A stretch of 64,000 nt of DNA from Eutypella sp. D-1 (taxonomy: Eukaryota; Ascomycota; Sordariomycetes; Xylariales; Diatrypaceae), in the NCBI GenBank assembly GCA_023313575.1, contig JAJTTP010000022.1, positions 620,001 through 684,000 on the forward strand, read 5' to 3'. Made by a program: the position numbers and the translations under genes. Below, one piece after another: positions 21,976-33,874 of this stretch. The stretch's first letter is position 1. Each line of letters opens with the position of its first letter. The notes beneath the pieces are model-generated. The model was not told where the DNA came from. It ran no database searches and saw nothing but the letters and a program-made list of their open reading frames with translations.

Positions 21976-23189
21976 ATCTTCGAGGTGAACTTTCTTAACA
22001 AACGTGAGCAGTGAGTATACGCGAACAAGGCCACCAAAAGTCACCAGAGCCACAAAGACGGTGACAATAGCAATGCCCTGGCCATTGTAGACTGGGTGGA
22101 AATCCAGGTTTGAAACTTGCCCGTCGGGCGCCGGGAAAGTAATTAAGGGGGTCTGAAGACGTGGTGAATAGCGTACAGTCCAGGTCTTGCGGACTGGAGA
22201 CGCAACTGAACCTGAACCTATTTGTAAAGGGCTTCACAAGGAGAAGGGATGGAGAAATGAAAAGACGAGCTGGGATGCAGCCATCTGCCATCTGCCACCC
22301 CCGCGGTGCCCTTTTTAGTACCTTCGAGGCACAATTCCCAGCGCTCAGCCTCGCTTTGCATGGAGCTCCATCTAGTGCGTCAAAGTGCTTCGGGGAGCAC
22401 TATTCAGGTCAGAAGGGTGGCAGCAAGAGGGGGCCAAGTTTAGGACTGATTGTCTGGTTGGACGGAATCACAGGCGGGGTGTGCAGGCGTACTGGCAGGC
22501 TGACTGCATGTTGAGGCTACACGGATTCAATAATTAACAATTCTGCCCTTTTTATCGTAAGGCAGACAGTGAAGTAGGCGATACGTCTTAGACACGAGGG
22601 TGTGAATAGTGGGGTGGATAACAACACATCTGGTATTAAGTGGTCTGTACCTAGAAGGTATATATACACCGCTCCTGACCAGGTAATTTCGTGGTCAGAG
22701 AAGAATAATACAATATCATCAAGATTTTTCACTATTTGCGCGTGTCTGACATATAGTACGTATCCGCCTGGCCATATGCGTCTGATCCTGCAATCCTTCG
22801 GACACTTCAGTCCTAGTTCCTTGGCAAGGTCACCCCTCCGTGTGACACAATGCGAGTGGTAGGCAATGTCTTGGCATAAGCATTATTAATAGGTACCTAC
22901 AGAGCAATGAGAGCCCGGCACTCGTAAGCCAGCAAGCACCCAAAATTAACCCATTCCAAAATCACGATTTTGAACGTCGATTCGCATTCCCCAAAGATGA
23001 CATCTCTTGTATGTGTTCCGAGTGGTTGCTGAATTTCTATGATTGTGCGAAGTTGCATTAGCACCTTTTATGATATTGTGGCTGAAGTGTAACGGGTGAA
23101 ACGAGGCTTTTCAGGACTTTGTCACATTCAACTATGTGCTTCTGTTGCTACCACCAAATTGTTTCGGAGCTTTTCATAAGAACCTGGCT
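21976..23189. other. Intergenic upstream of the NLR
   Basis: About 1.2 kb without a supportable gene. Short open frames on both strands lack domains. It is the presumed promoter region of the NLR gene. Confidence 0.4.
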
Positions 23190-26100
23190 ATGAGCAATAT
23201 GGTCGGCAGGCGCCGGGGGCATATCGGTGAAAACCAAGAAGGGATGCCACATACTACCGGCCTCGCGCAGCAGGGAACAGATGAAAACAAACTAAGGATC
23301 CTCTCACATGAAGACTACACAGTTGGCTGGGTATGTGCGTTACCCCTTGAGCTCGGCGCAGCTAAAGGGGTACTCGATGAGAAACACGAGATTCTATCCT
23401 CACGGCCGGGAGATCGCAACGTGTATACAGTGGGACGCATCGGCCACCATAATGTTGTGTTAACATGCCTTCCCAACTACGGTACCGGCCTGGCCGCCGC
23501 TGCGGCCAGCAATATGCTGAGAACATTTCCTCAAATGCAGACCGGTCTCATGGTTGGCATAGCTGGCGGTGTTCCATTGAGCGACCGGAATAAAGCTGAT
23601 ATACGGCTTGGCGATGTGGTGATAGGCACCGACGTGATACAGTATGATATTGGGAAGAAGGGGCCCAATGGCTTTTTCGTGCCAACGGGTATCCCTAGCA
23701 GGCCACCCCACCATCTTGGCGCTGCCATGAAAACCCTGGAAGGGCACCATAAGTTGAAGCCGAGCCTGATACCGGAAATTTTGGCCGAGATGTTGGAGCG
23801 GCATCCAGTTATGGTAGACAAATACTCATGTCCCGTCACAACGCCAGACGTGCTGTTCGAGGCGGCATATGATCATGCCAGCGCAAATGGCGGAGACCAG
23901 GCTGCGACCTGCGATAACTGCGACAGCTCACGGCTCGTGTCAAGACCCCAACGGAACCACAAGCACCCCGTGATCCATTACGGGACGATTGCATCTGGCA
24001 ACAAAGTCATCAAGGATGGCGCAACCCGTGACTCTATGGCGCATGATCTAGGTGCTGTCTGCTTTGAAATGGAGGCAGCCGGGCTTGTCGATGCTGGCTT
24101 TCCCTGTCTTGTCGTCCGCGGCGTCAGTGACTATGCCGATTCGCATAAGAATAAGCGGTGGCAGGAGTACGCTGCCGCCACCGCAGCAGCATACGCCAAG
24201 GAGCTCCTATCCATCATCCCAGTAGAGCAGGGTGTTGATTCAAATCGCCAAAAGGAAACATGGGTCAGCTTTAGAAAACGTGTGACCGAGCTGGAGTTAC
24301 GATTCCTACAAGACCTTCGCTTTGATGAAATCGAACAGCGCCAAGGTGGAATCACAAACGCATTCAAACGCACATTCGAGTGGATATATGAATCACCCGG
24401 TATTGATCAAAAATGGTCCAGTTTTGTGGATTGGCTTACGCACGGACAAGAAACATACTGGATCACTGGCAAGCCTGGTTCTGGGAAGTCAACACTGATG
24501 AAATTCCTTCAAATGGACCAAAGGACACAAGAGTATCTGCGTGTCTGGTCTGGTAAAAATTATCTTGTGACCGCAGGGTTTTATTTCTGGAATTCTGGGA
24601 ACGAGCTTCAAATGACCATTCTGGGCCTTTTTCGGTCCCTCCTCTATCAAATCTTACAGCGCCGTCCGGATCTCATCCCACAGTTGTACCCAGAGAGATG
24701 GGAAACTTTGCATACGTCTAAAAATACGAAGCAGAGTCCGTGGACCCTGGAGGAACTTCGCACCGTGCTTCGGCGTTTGACCTGGGAGCAGTTCTCGCAC
24801 CTACGATTCCTCTTCATCATAGATGGCCTGGATGAGTTCGCAGGGGACCACTCCGAGTTGATTGAAATCATTCGAGAAATGGTTGCTTTTAAACATATCA
24901 AAGCATGCGTTGCAAGCCGACCATGGGTAGCTTTTCAGGAGGCCTTCTCCAAGCGACCTAATTTAAAACTTGAAGATCTCACTGGCAGAGATATCGATAT
25001 CTATGTCCGGAACAGCTTTGCCGCTAACGAAGGGTTTCGCTATATGCAATCTAGGAACAGGCAACAAGTTGAGGCCTTTCTTACACAAATCACAGATAAA
25101 AGCTCCGGAGTATTTTTATGGGTTACATTAGTGACTCGATCTCTATTGGAGGGGTTTTCAAGCGGAGACAAAATCTCGGATCTTCAACAAAGGCTTGATG
25201 AGGTTCCGGATCGCCTAGAGGATTTGTTTAGCAAAATCTTTCACAGCATAAAACCGCGCTATCGACAACATGCCATGGAGCTATTCAGAATTCATGGAGC
25301 GCATCCTTCGATTCCAGCTCTCAGCATGTCATTCGCTGACGAAGAAGACGACAGTATGTGGAAGAGTGAAAAACTTAAGCCATTGGCCATGGGAGACTAC
25401 GCCCACAGGTGTTACCAAATCAAGCGACGTATCGACAGTAGAACTATGGGACTTCTGGAGTTACATAACTTTGATAAATATGACGACCATGAATTCAAGT
25501 GAGTAATAACAAGTTAGAATTCGACATACTATCTACTAATACATACTGCTAGGTCCAATGCAAGTGTAAATATTGACTTGAGAAGTAAGTGCAGGGTGCA
25601 GTTTCTGCACCGAACAGTCAAAGACTTCATCGAATCAAAGAAAATTTGGAACACGATTGTCCAGCAATCCCCTGATTTTGATCCGTTTCTGTCCCTTTGC
25701 AAAGCCATGGTTCTCCAAGTGAAAACATGGGATACATTTGGTCTTCCATGGAAGCGTCTTCAAGCCTTTGCGAAACTAGGGCTGATTTATGCTTCAAAGG
25801 CTACGGAAAGAAGTCACGAAGCGCTGATCCCGCTACTGAATTGCCTTGAAAATAGTGTTTACATTACGTGTACGGAACAGAATGTCAACTGGGATCACTT
25901 GGATCCACACCCACCACCTGGCCACCGCATTCTCCTACCTTGGGCCATTGAGCTGGACCTTGATTTTTGGGTCCAACATCTGCTGGATATGGGCCAACCT
26001 ACCAAGTCAGGAAAGGGCGTCAAGCCGTACCTTTTCTTTGCTGTCGACAAGCAACCCACAATCATCGATGGTTACATGGACAACAGGTATTTAGCGGCAA

Positions 26101-26561
26101 ATATACCACCAGACTCTCATATTTTACGAAGGCCGACCCCCATACGAAAACGGTGCCTTAGGTTGCTACTTGACCGCGGTGCCTCTCCATATGAGCGCCA
26201 CGATGAGGAGCCGTTTTGGAAGACTTTGTGCTTTGGAATAACCGAAGGTTGGTGGGACATTGATCACGTGATAGACGCTATAGATATTGTCAAGGACTAT
26301 GGAGTGGACATTTCCTTGCTCGACCGACTTATTCCATGTTCATGGATTTCCGAGACAGGTCAGAGGGATCTTCCTTCAACGCAAAGATTGTACGAGATCC
26401 TACGTCAGAATGGTCCGGATCGAAATGTACAGATCGATTCACCTCGGTTGCATCGACACCTTAGGATCCAGAAAAGCCGCAGAAGGTTGAAGGACAGGAT
26501 AAAGAAAAGCCGCAGGAGGTTAAAGGACAGGCTTAATATTGAACCGGCGGAGGTGGGATAG
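23190..26561 (+). CDS. NOD-like receptor: PNP_UDP-type N-terminus, NACHT NTPase
   Basis: Two exons (23190-25498, 25553-26561) separated by a 54 nt GTGAGT...TAG intron, encoding 1105 aa. The frame is open 5' of 23190 but has no earlier in-frame ATG. Residues ~40-330 form a purine nucleoside phosphorylase-like domain (YTVGWVCALPLELGAA, LMVGIAGGVPL, FEMEAAGLVDAGFPCLVVRG). The NACHT NTPase follows, with P-loop ITGKPGSGKST near residues 424-434 and Walker B LRFLFIIDGLDEF near 537-549. A winged-helix-like region and the motif RVQFLHRTVKDFIES open exon 2. The C-terminus (~770-1105) is divergent and lacks a WD40, TPR or clear ankyrin array; one LLLDRGASP segment is ankyrin-like. Fungal NLRs of this architecture are thought to sense non-self and signal through the N-terminal domain. 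Two direct copies of an LTR-like repeat bracket it. Confidence 0.9.
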
Positions 26562-27171
26562 GTGATCATATAGAGCTGGCTATGAGGCTAAGCCCGTGAC
26601 TTCGTGTGTCTCAGAATAGTGGCAAGGCTGCGGCTCTGGCTAGCTGGCTAAAGTGCTAAAATAGCATAAAACAAGTGACAATAAGTAATAAGATAAGGCA
26701 AAAGCGGATAAATTTAATCGATTGAAGTAAGTAGGCTACATGATAATGCATGGTTCTGGCTCCTTTTTTAATCTGGGAGCAAAGCAATCCTTATATACGC
26801 ATAGCCACCTGACATCCTTTTATTCCTTATGTAAGCATACGTATAGGCATTGCATCCTTATGACCATCTGTATAACGGCAGTCACTACGGCGTGTGGTTC
26901 CCACAATAGGTGGTTGCCCAGCCATTCTACGCCTTACCGTTTGCGGTAATGCCTTAGGCTATCACACCACTTGGGTATATCAATAGATCCCATAGATCCC
27001 ATAGATAGATCCCATTCTACCCTTTTAATATACCAAGCAGACGATCCCTACGAATATCTAGTATTTACTATCAAATATAGTGACCACTGGGTATCTTGGG
27101 ATCGCACCAATAAGCACAGGCGGTCACTATAGCGATTTAAAATGGAATAACCACCATAAGGATTTAACTTT
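26562..27171. other. 3' flank of the NLR gene
   Basis: No gene. It contains a short tandem motif GATCCCATA near 26987-27010. Confidence 0.4.
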
Positions 27172-27377
27172 TATCACGGCCTGTTGACCCTCACCTAAAA
27201 TAGGGGTATTATAAAACGGGAAATCGGATATAGGCGATCACGTGAGCCGTATCTCCGGGGGTCGGCAAGGTATATATAGGGCCAGGGCACCCACGTTCTG
27301 TAACTAGAAGATCGTCTTCTCTTTTTATGCCAATCTGCGATTCTCCCACATACTATCTTCGATTTATAGACGTGACA
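27172..27377 (+). repeat. LTR-like dispersed repeat, copy 2
   Basis: A 206 bp unit starting TATCACGGCCTGTTGACCC, with the internal TATATATAGG box, ending GACGTGACA. Flanking pentamers are ACTTT (left) and CCTTT (right), a near match to a 5 bp target duplication. Same orientation as copies 1 and 3. Confidence 0.77.
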
Positions 27378-27443
27378 CCTTTTTCAAGGTTAAGATATAC
27401 CTAGTAATTATTAAAATCTCTGGACTGCTTAAATAGCTCCTCC

Positions 27444-29024
27444 TTACTCAAGCTGTCCCTGGTACTCCAATGCCTCCACGCAGAATGGGTTCGCGGTGAA
27501 AGTTCCCTTGGGATCATATGTCTGCCTGATCTTCTGCATCTTCTTGTACGTATCCGGATCGTAATAAAACTGCCAGACATTCTTCATGTTCCAGTCCCCG
27601 TACGATCCCCAGAGAGCACGTCGATCTGCTTGGCTGAAGTGCGTCACCGCACCCTTGTCATTCTCTGCCTGCCACTGCTCGGCTGCCTCTTTCGTATCCT
27701 GATAGAAGACATCCCACATGCCCCCAAAGGTGGCGTCCCTGAAGCAGTAGGACGTGCCATTGTTCGCATTCCTCTGGAACATTGATTCCTTGCCGCCGTA
27801 TACCTGTAGCTGAGATGACACCCAGAGGCCGTTGCCCTTGGTGTTGAGCACCTCGTTGATGCGGCCAGAGAACCAGCCCGACCAGCCGCTCTTGGAGAGT
27901 GTGAGCGACTTAGTATTGTTGGCGCGCTTCACGTAGGGGTAGGGAAACTCGCGCGGGCCCTTGAATTGCCACATGGATGCGATGAACGACACTGGCGTGC
28001 CGTCGGGGGTCTCCTTGTCAAACCTGAAGTCGTGTGGGACGTTCTTGATCTCATCGAAGAGGTTAGACGAGTATGGCTCTTCTCCGACATTGACCCACTG
28101 GGCGTAGACCACGATCAGTGGGTATTTGTACTTGAGCAGATCAGCATTGTTGTCCTTGCCGTTGTGGATGCCGTCTGGCAGCTTCTGCTTGAGCTCGTCT
28201 TCGGAGCCCGGGAACAGACCCAGCAGATTGATCTGCCTGCTGACAATGTTGATAGCAAAGTCGTAGCCGCGCGGGAAGTTGGGGTCCTCTCCATTCTTGA
28301 CCAGAATGTCAAGGAGGGCCTTGAGCGTATCTTGCCGGTAGTGGAAGGCCATCCATAGACCCTTGGAGCCCTGATATTTCATGTCGTCTTGAACCTCGAT
28401 CTTCACATGCGTCAGGACACCTAGGTTGCCGGGGCTGCCGCCGAGAAAACCATAGAACAGGTCAGGATGACTGTCCTTGTTCACCTTGACTATGTCGCCC
28501 TTATAGTCAACAATCTCAAGCTCACGGACGTAATCCCCAAGAAGGCCAAAGGATCGTGCAAGCATTCCATAGCCGCCGGTCTGGATGTGTCCACCAAGGC
28601 ACACTGTGGAGCACTGTCCCGTCGGCATGAAGACGCCATTGTCTAGAAGAAAGTCGAAGATCTCAGAGAGTGTCCAGCTGACACTCGATCTCAGGTACGC
28701 CTTGTCGTTGGCGATGTCTCGGACCAAGTTGAGGTCAATGTTAGGGCGTCGGAAGGTGGGCTTCAGGTCCAACTGGATACCATCGGGGCCAGTTGAGGAT
28801 GCGCCACTGTATTGATGCCCGCCAGTCCTGATAGCGATGGGCTTACTCTGCCTGGCAGCAATCTTGACGAGTTCCTGAATGTCTTCGATGCTTGAAGGCT
28901 GCAGGATCTCTGCAGGATTCATGTTGCGCTCCTTGCCGTAGGTAGAAGTCGCGTACAGGTCATTGGCACGCTGGTAGGCAGCTGTGCCTGGAAGAAACTG
29001 ATTGCCTTGGAATCCTGGCTCCAT
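27444..29024 (-). CDS. FAD-linked oxidoreductase (berberine bridge enzyme type)
   Basis: Single exon, 526 aa, first in-frame ATG at 29024. The FAD-binding PCMH domain carries RTGGHQYSG, in which His70 is the expected 8-alpha-histidyl FAD attachment. GQCSTVCLGGHIQTGGYG follows, where Cys138 aligns with the second, 6-S-cysteinyl attachment of bicovalent flavoproteins. The C-terminus has a BBE-type tail (YDPKGTFTANPFCVEAL). These enzymes oxidise sugars, alcohols or alkaloid-like substrates with O2. No signal peptide is apparent, which is unusual for the secreted oligosaccharide oxidases and favours an intracellular or biosynthetic role. A TATAAAG box lies about 95 bases upstream on the minus strand. 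Confidence 0.9.
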   Translation of the reverse strand: MEPGFQGNQFLPGTAAYQRANDLYATSTYGKERNMNPAEILQPSSIEDIQELVKIAARQSKPIAIRTGGHQYSGASSTGPDGIQLDLKPTFRRPNIDLNLVRDIANDKAYLRSSVSWTLSEIFDFLLDNGVFMPTGQCSTVCLGGHIQTGGYGMLARSFGLLGDYVRELEIVDYKGDIVKVNKDSHPDLFYGFLGGSPGNLGVLTHVKIEVQDDMKYQGSKGLWMAFHYRQDTLKALLDILVKNGEDPNFPRGYDFAINIVSRQINLLGLFPGSEDELKQKLPDGIHNGKDNNADLLKYKYPLIVVYAQWVNVGEEPYSSNLFDEIKNVPHDFRFDKETPDGTPVSFIASMWQFKGPREFPYPYVKRANNTKSLTLSKSGWSGWFSGRINEVLNTKGNGLWVSSQLQVYGGKESMFQRNANNGTSYCFRDATFGGMWDVFYQDTKEAAEQWQAENDKGAVTHFSQADRRALWGSYGDWNMKNVWQFYYDPDTYKKMQKIRQTYDPKGTFTANPFCVEALEYQGQLE

Positions 29025-29117
29025 TTTGACAATGATGGCCAAGTGTAGTAGAAGGGTTTTCGAGCATTAAAGTGTTGAAGAAATTGTAGAACTAAGGTAG
29101 TTGGTCTGAGTTTAGTT

Positions 29118-29124
29118 CTTTATA
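29118..29124 (-). promoter_or_regulatory. TATA-like box upstream of the FAD oxidoreductase
   Basis: TATAAAG on the minus strand, about 95 bases before the chosen ATG at 29024. Position and sequence fit a core promoter; inferred only. Confidence 0.4.
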
Positions 29125-30236
29125 CCTATCTACGAACCTTTGTTAGGGGAGGCAGTTGAATACGTGAGAGCTCGCGTCGCCTGAGCGCGCTGATTGCTCA
29201 GATGCTATGGGTTGGTCACCCGTATGGCTCGGATATGAGCTTCGTATCTAAAGGATATTGATGCAAAAACGGAATTATTGTATAGCACGAAATGGCTGTC
29301 TGCATGGAGTGCTCGGTTTGATTGGCATATTTTATCTTTTATTTGCATACGCATGAACTAAATGATCTTTATTTGCAGGAATTGGCAATATTATGGTAGC
29401 ATAACAGAAGCCCTTCATGTATGCGATGCACTCTTATCGTTTGGTTCGTTAGAAGTCCTGGCCAGGATTTGGCTGCAACATCATGTTGTATTAAACCGGC
29501 AGCCAACATCAGGTTCTTGCTTACCCTTAACACCTAGGGGTGGGACGTAGATGGACGAGGCGACTTTTGATTACCCCCATTGGAAGAGAATTACGAAGCG
29601 TTGCTTGCTGTGAAAGAGAAATATGATCCAAATCACTTGCTCTGAAGTATTGAAGGTGTGGATAGTGACAAAAGCGGGAAGCAGACCGGAGATCGGCATG
29701 TTTGTCGTGTCTAGAAATTAGGACGAGGATGGTGCATTGCAACGTTATGATGTCTAGATGGAATACTGTAGAAGATACAAGATCTTTTGCCTACTACCAT
29801 GTTACTGATATTTAATACTTCCCTTGGTAGTGGGCCTGGTATTAATACGATATTCGCATGTATAAAATGAAAGGCTGTTGCGCAGGTAATGGTAGTAGTG
29901 CGTGTCAGGTAGATATGTACTCATTTTGTCCCTTGTGGACGGTGTAAGCCACCTTGCAGTCCCTTACATAGTTGGGTTGCACATGTCACATCTCCATGGG
30001 CATATCGAATAGGGGTGGCACAGAATTGTGGCCTCACGGGCGCACGTCAGCTAACGTGCATATCACTTTTCGTGCATCTGGTTGGCCTTTAGGTAATTTG
30101 CTTAGGTGTTTATGTAAACAGCCAACGGCATATATTAAATGACAAAGCATTCTTACAATTCCTGGATGAGTGCTCTCATCTTCTCTGCCTGTCGAGAACG
30201 ACCTTTAGTAGTCCCTCCTGACATTTAACCCTTACA
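29125..30236. other. Intergenic, divergent promoters
   Basis: About 1.1 kb between the divergent FAD oxidase and SDR genes. TATATTAA at 30131-30138 is a possible TATA box for the SDR, about 100 bases from its ATG. No further gene is visible. Confidence 0.4.
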
Positions 30237-31231
30237 ATGCCGATTTCAAAGAAAACAGCACTCATCACTGACTGTAGCGACGGCGGCATCGGGGACTCTA
30301 TGGCCAAAGTCCTCCACGAGAAGGGCTACTACGTATTTGCAACACTGCGAAATGTATCCAAAGCGGGTGCACTCGCGGAAATCGATAATGTCGAGATTCT
30401 CGAACTTAACGTGACCTTAAAAGAATCCATCGCGCGATATGCTCAGGAAGTGAGAAATCGAACCGGGGGCACCCTCGATATCCTTATTAACAATGCCGGG
30501 AGCGATTTCTTAATGCCCCTGTTAGATATGGATATCGAGGAAGCACGGAAGTATTTCGACGCCAATTTCTGGGGTGTCTTCGCCGTTACTCAAGCATTTG
30601 CCCCTATGGTGGTTAATGCCAAAAGAGTGATTGTGAACCACAGCTCAGTCGTCTGGAATCTTTATATTCCTTGGGGAGGTAAGTGAAGAACATTTTACCT
30701 CTCTTGCTTGCCGTCGCGTGCGCCCCGCGGCCAGCGGCAGCCGCCCGCACAGACGTCGGAGTCTCCTTTGTCTTTTCCCTGCCCCTTCACTAATGGTATC
30801 ATGTAGGTGTTTACAGCTCGAGTAAGGCGACCGTAAAGCAGTTCTCGGAGATTCTGCGCGTCGAGTTAGAACCTCTGGGTGTACGGGTGGTAACGTCCAT
30901 AATTGGTGCGGTAGACACACCAATCTTTGCAAACTCGCACCCAGACCCTTTCGAGCTGCCTGCAGAGTCATACTACAAACCAGTCAAACAATTTATCATG
31001 GACCAGCGGGATGGGAAAAAGCAACCTCCAATGAGTAACGTCGATGTGGTGGCACGGCAGATGGTTGATGATATACTCAGCGGTTCAACGGGTTGTATCT
31101 GGCGTGGTGCGGCTTCTTCTGATGCCAGATGGTTAAGTTGGCTCCTCCCGACATGGGCTGCAGAAATGGTCACGAACGGCACCAGGGGACTGAAGGAGCT
31201 GAAGCGCTACTACATGAACAAGTCAGAGTAG
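30237..31231 (+). CDS. Short-chain dehydrogenase, AYR1-like, altered cofactor loop
   Basis: Two exons, 30237-30678 and 30807-31231, with a 128 nt GTAAGT...TAG intron; 288 aa. The fold is a classical SDR with NNAG (INNAGSDF) and the active-site YSSSK created across the splice junction; Ser is in NHSSVVW. The closest resemblance is to NADPH-dependent 1-acyldihydroxyacetone-phosphate reductases. The Rossmann glycine motif reads TDCSDGGIG where the family has TGCSxGGIG, so the first Gly is replaced by Asp. That Gly packs against the cofactor, so activity may be impaired or the cofactor preference changed. The rest of the frame is intact. Confidence 0.85.
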
Positions 31232-31541
31232 CAGAGGTTCCCGGTCAATTCATGACAGATTCTGACAGTATTATATGAAGCACATCATACTGGGACGTGT
31301 ATCTAGATTGCATGGTCAATGCATCACTCTTATGCAAACAAAGCCTTTAGATTGCGTTATCATATTGCCCTGTTCCAGGCTTCGGGATTGATATGTTTCT
31401 AGCTCTAACTAGTAATGAGCGCAGCGTCATGAGCAACTCGCGACTTGGCAAAAATGCTAGTACAAGAAAGGAACACTTTGCTTGCGGAACGTCTTCGCTA
31501 TGCTCATGTCCCAAACACTAGATCTTCAACCAAGGTGATGC
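31232..31541. other. Convergent spacer
   Basis: 310 bases between the converging SDR and LPMO 3' ends; nothing recognisable. Confidence 0.4.
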
Positions 31542-32341
31542 CTAGCAGCTAAGGACGGCCGGGCCATGGGCCGGGTACTCTTTGCCGTCCATGTCAGGAC
31601 CGCCGGAGAGGCCGTAGATGTTGATGAGGACGCTGGGGTCGCTGTTGGAGTAGACGCCGGGAATACTGACGGTCGAGCTGGGCTCGGTGGAACCGCCGCC
31701 AGAGAGGTTGAGCTGGGCGCACGAGGAGTAGAACTGCACGCCGTTCTGGCTGTAGGCGGAGTGGAGAGCGGTGATCTCGACGCGCAGGAGGTACTGGCCG
31801 TCGGCGATGCAGGTGGGGAGCTTGAAGTTGACCCAGCCGTTGTTCTTGATCAGGTTGTCGACGCCCCAGACGGTGGTCGAGGGATCGAACGTGTCCTCCC
31901 AGATCTTGAACCACTTGGCGCTCTGCGCGTTGGCGCTCGCCGCGTTGTCGACCTTGGCCATGTACGCGGTGACGGGTCCCTTGTGCGACGGCGCAATCGG
32001 GTTGTCCGGATCGTTGGGGAACTGGGCTCCGCCGATGACGTGCTGGTACCACGCGCCAATCTCATCACCGGCCTTGACGTCAATGACCTTATCGGAGGTC
32101 GAGCCGGGAGTGCCGCACGTCAGTGAGGCGCTCGTCGCATCCTGCACCGGGTTGTTGTTCGTGGGGGCGCGGAGCCCGACGAGGGAGCCTTGGTCGGCCC
32201 CGTTCACCGTGAGTTTCTAGTTCCGTGTTAGCAATGCTGACCGACCGTACCCTACTGCGGCGGGGTGTGACAAACCTGGAAAATGCAGTGCGCCTCGGCG
32301 GCAACACCGAATGCAAGGGCGGTAGCGACGGAGAACTTCAT
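31542..32341 (-). CDS. AA9 lytic polysaccharide monooxygenase
   Basis: Two exons, 32341-32276 and 32216-31542, split by a 59 nt intron (GTTTGT...TAG); 246 aa. A 17-residue signal peptide (MKFSVATALAFGVAAEA) exposes His as residue 1 of the mature protein (HCIFQ), the histidine-brace copper ligand that defines AA9. Other family marks are the second-His region AWYQHVIGG, SHKGPVTAYMAKV, VNFKLP, YLLRVEITALHSA and the axial-Tyr motif QFYSSCAQL. The enzyme oxidatively cleaves cellulose or related glucans outside the cell. There is no carbohydrate-binding module: the protein ends shortly after the catalytic domain (GKEYPAHGPAVLSC). Confidence 0.93.
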
Positions 32342-32424
32342 GTTGCTAAGTTTTTTTGCGGCGCAGTTATAGAACGTTGTCGAGATGCGCCATGAACGTG
32401 ATGTGATGCCAGGGCTAGCGAAAG

Positions 32425-32432
32425 CATATATA
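32425..32432 (-). promoter_or_regulatory. TATA-like box upstream of AA9
   Basis: TATATATG on the minus strand about 85-90 bases before the AA9 ATG. The placement suits a core promoter for an inducible secreted enzyme; inferred. Confidence 0.4.
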
Positions 32433-33874
32433 CATGCTGGGACCGCGCAGGGCTAGCAAGCGCCGCGATGCTCGACAGCCAAGGCAAGTCACGAACATGT
32501 TCTGTTCCTGAGTGAGTTGACCCCTTGTCTTACCTAAAGGGGCAATCATCGAATTCCACTTCCGAGCTCATGTATAGAAGGTGGGTGGATCTATGCTGAG
32601 AACCAGTGCTTTCGCTAAGATAGACGAGCGAGCGCCTTGGACAGGCATAGAAAACCTGGCCCGGATAAATGGGTTTCATTTATACAGGGAGCTACTCGGT
32701 GTTAAGTCAGCTGGATTGGTCTTAGTGATAGGTGCGCTTTCAGAAAGCCATCACGTAGGATAGCGTCATTGGCTGGGGTTTGCGGCCCGTCTACTTTGTG
32801 TCCTGGCCAAGACGTTACAATGCGATTGGGTCCATTTGCATCCATAGCACGGCTGGGGCTTGGAACCCCGACTTGTGGTCGACAGCACCGCTTCGGCTAC
32901 CCCAGACTTTATCACCACTAATATGGTACTTGGTCTGCTTACCAGCTGCTTCCCGCTACTTCATATGATGATAGACTAGCCCAGTTCATCATAACAGACG
33001 GCATTTCGCATAGTAAACGCTTTGCATGAGGGATCTCCGTAATTTGATTGTCCCAGAATAGTGACGGAGGGCAGGAGACGGGAGGCAAATCGTTTTTCAG
33101 AGGTGTCATATAGGGTGAAGGCATACCGGGATAGAAGGACGTCAGAGGAATCATGAATCCAACAAGGGCCCTAACTACCTATCGTCTATCTAGTCTCCTG
33201 GATGGATCATATGACAAGTACTGGGCTGCGTCTCCACGCTGACGGGCTGTTGAGCGACATGCGGGGAAGGCCAAGTGAATTACGATGGTCCGGGGTAGAA
33301 CCGATGAACCAAAGTCTACGTTACTATTAACTAATACTCGATGAGCGTGGGTCGTACGGCAGTTGAGATAAAAGACTCCGATAGGACAAGCACATGCTGC
33401 GACACCTGGCCCATGCATCTGACTAGGGGACGGGCGTTGAGACGCGGCAGCATACCGACTACACACGGTAAACTGGCTGTACCTAGGCTAACCTAGTAGA
33501 TGCGGAAACTTAGAACGCATAACTAGCTGTACAAGTGCTCAAGCTCAAGATGTTAGGAGCAGAGAGCCATGATGCGTTAAGTATGGGTGGCTGACTACGG
33601 GGTTGTCTCATATGCATACATCCGGTGGCCGGTGGGATCTCATAAGGTGCGTCGCCGTCGAGATCTTGTTTGTATACGAGTATTGAGATGAGATCGATTG
33701 AAGTTCTAATCTAATAGGATTCTGAGGGAGCTGAATACCTAAAGTATTCGGCCACTGCACCCGGCTGATCACGTGCGCTGGTGCGCGATGTGCTGATACC
33801 ATGGGCATGCCTGGAAGTAAAGTCTCGCCAGTCATATCACCGTTCAAATGGGAGACCTAAAAGCACCAGCGCTT
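32433..33874. other. Intergenic
   Basis: About 1.4 kb upstream of AA9 and downstream of the alpha-beta barrel gene. Short open frames on both strands show no domains or splice connections. Confidence 0.4.

Noticed and set aside
21764..27377. A single LTR retrotransposon with the two ~207 bp repeats as its LTRs and the NLR as interior
   Set aside because: No gag/pol remnants, no primer-binding or polypurine signals, and the outer flanks (TGTAA left, CCTTT right) do not match. Independent insertions are simpler.
31566..32126. Open frame opposite the AA9 gene
   Set aside because: The AA9 copper ligands and signal peptide fix the coding strand; the opposite frame is a compositional shadow.
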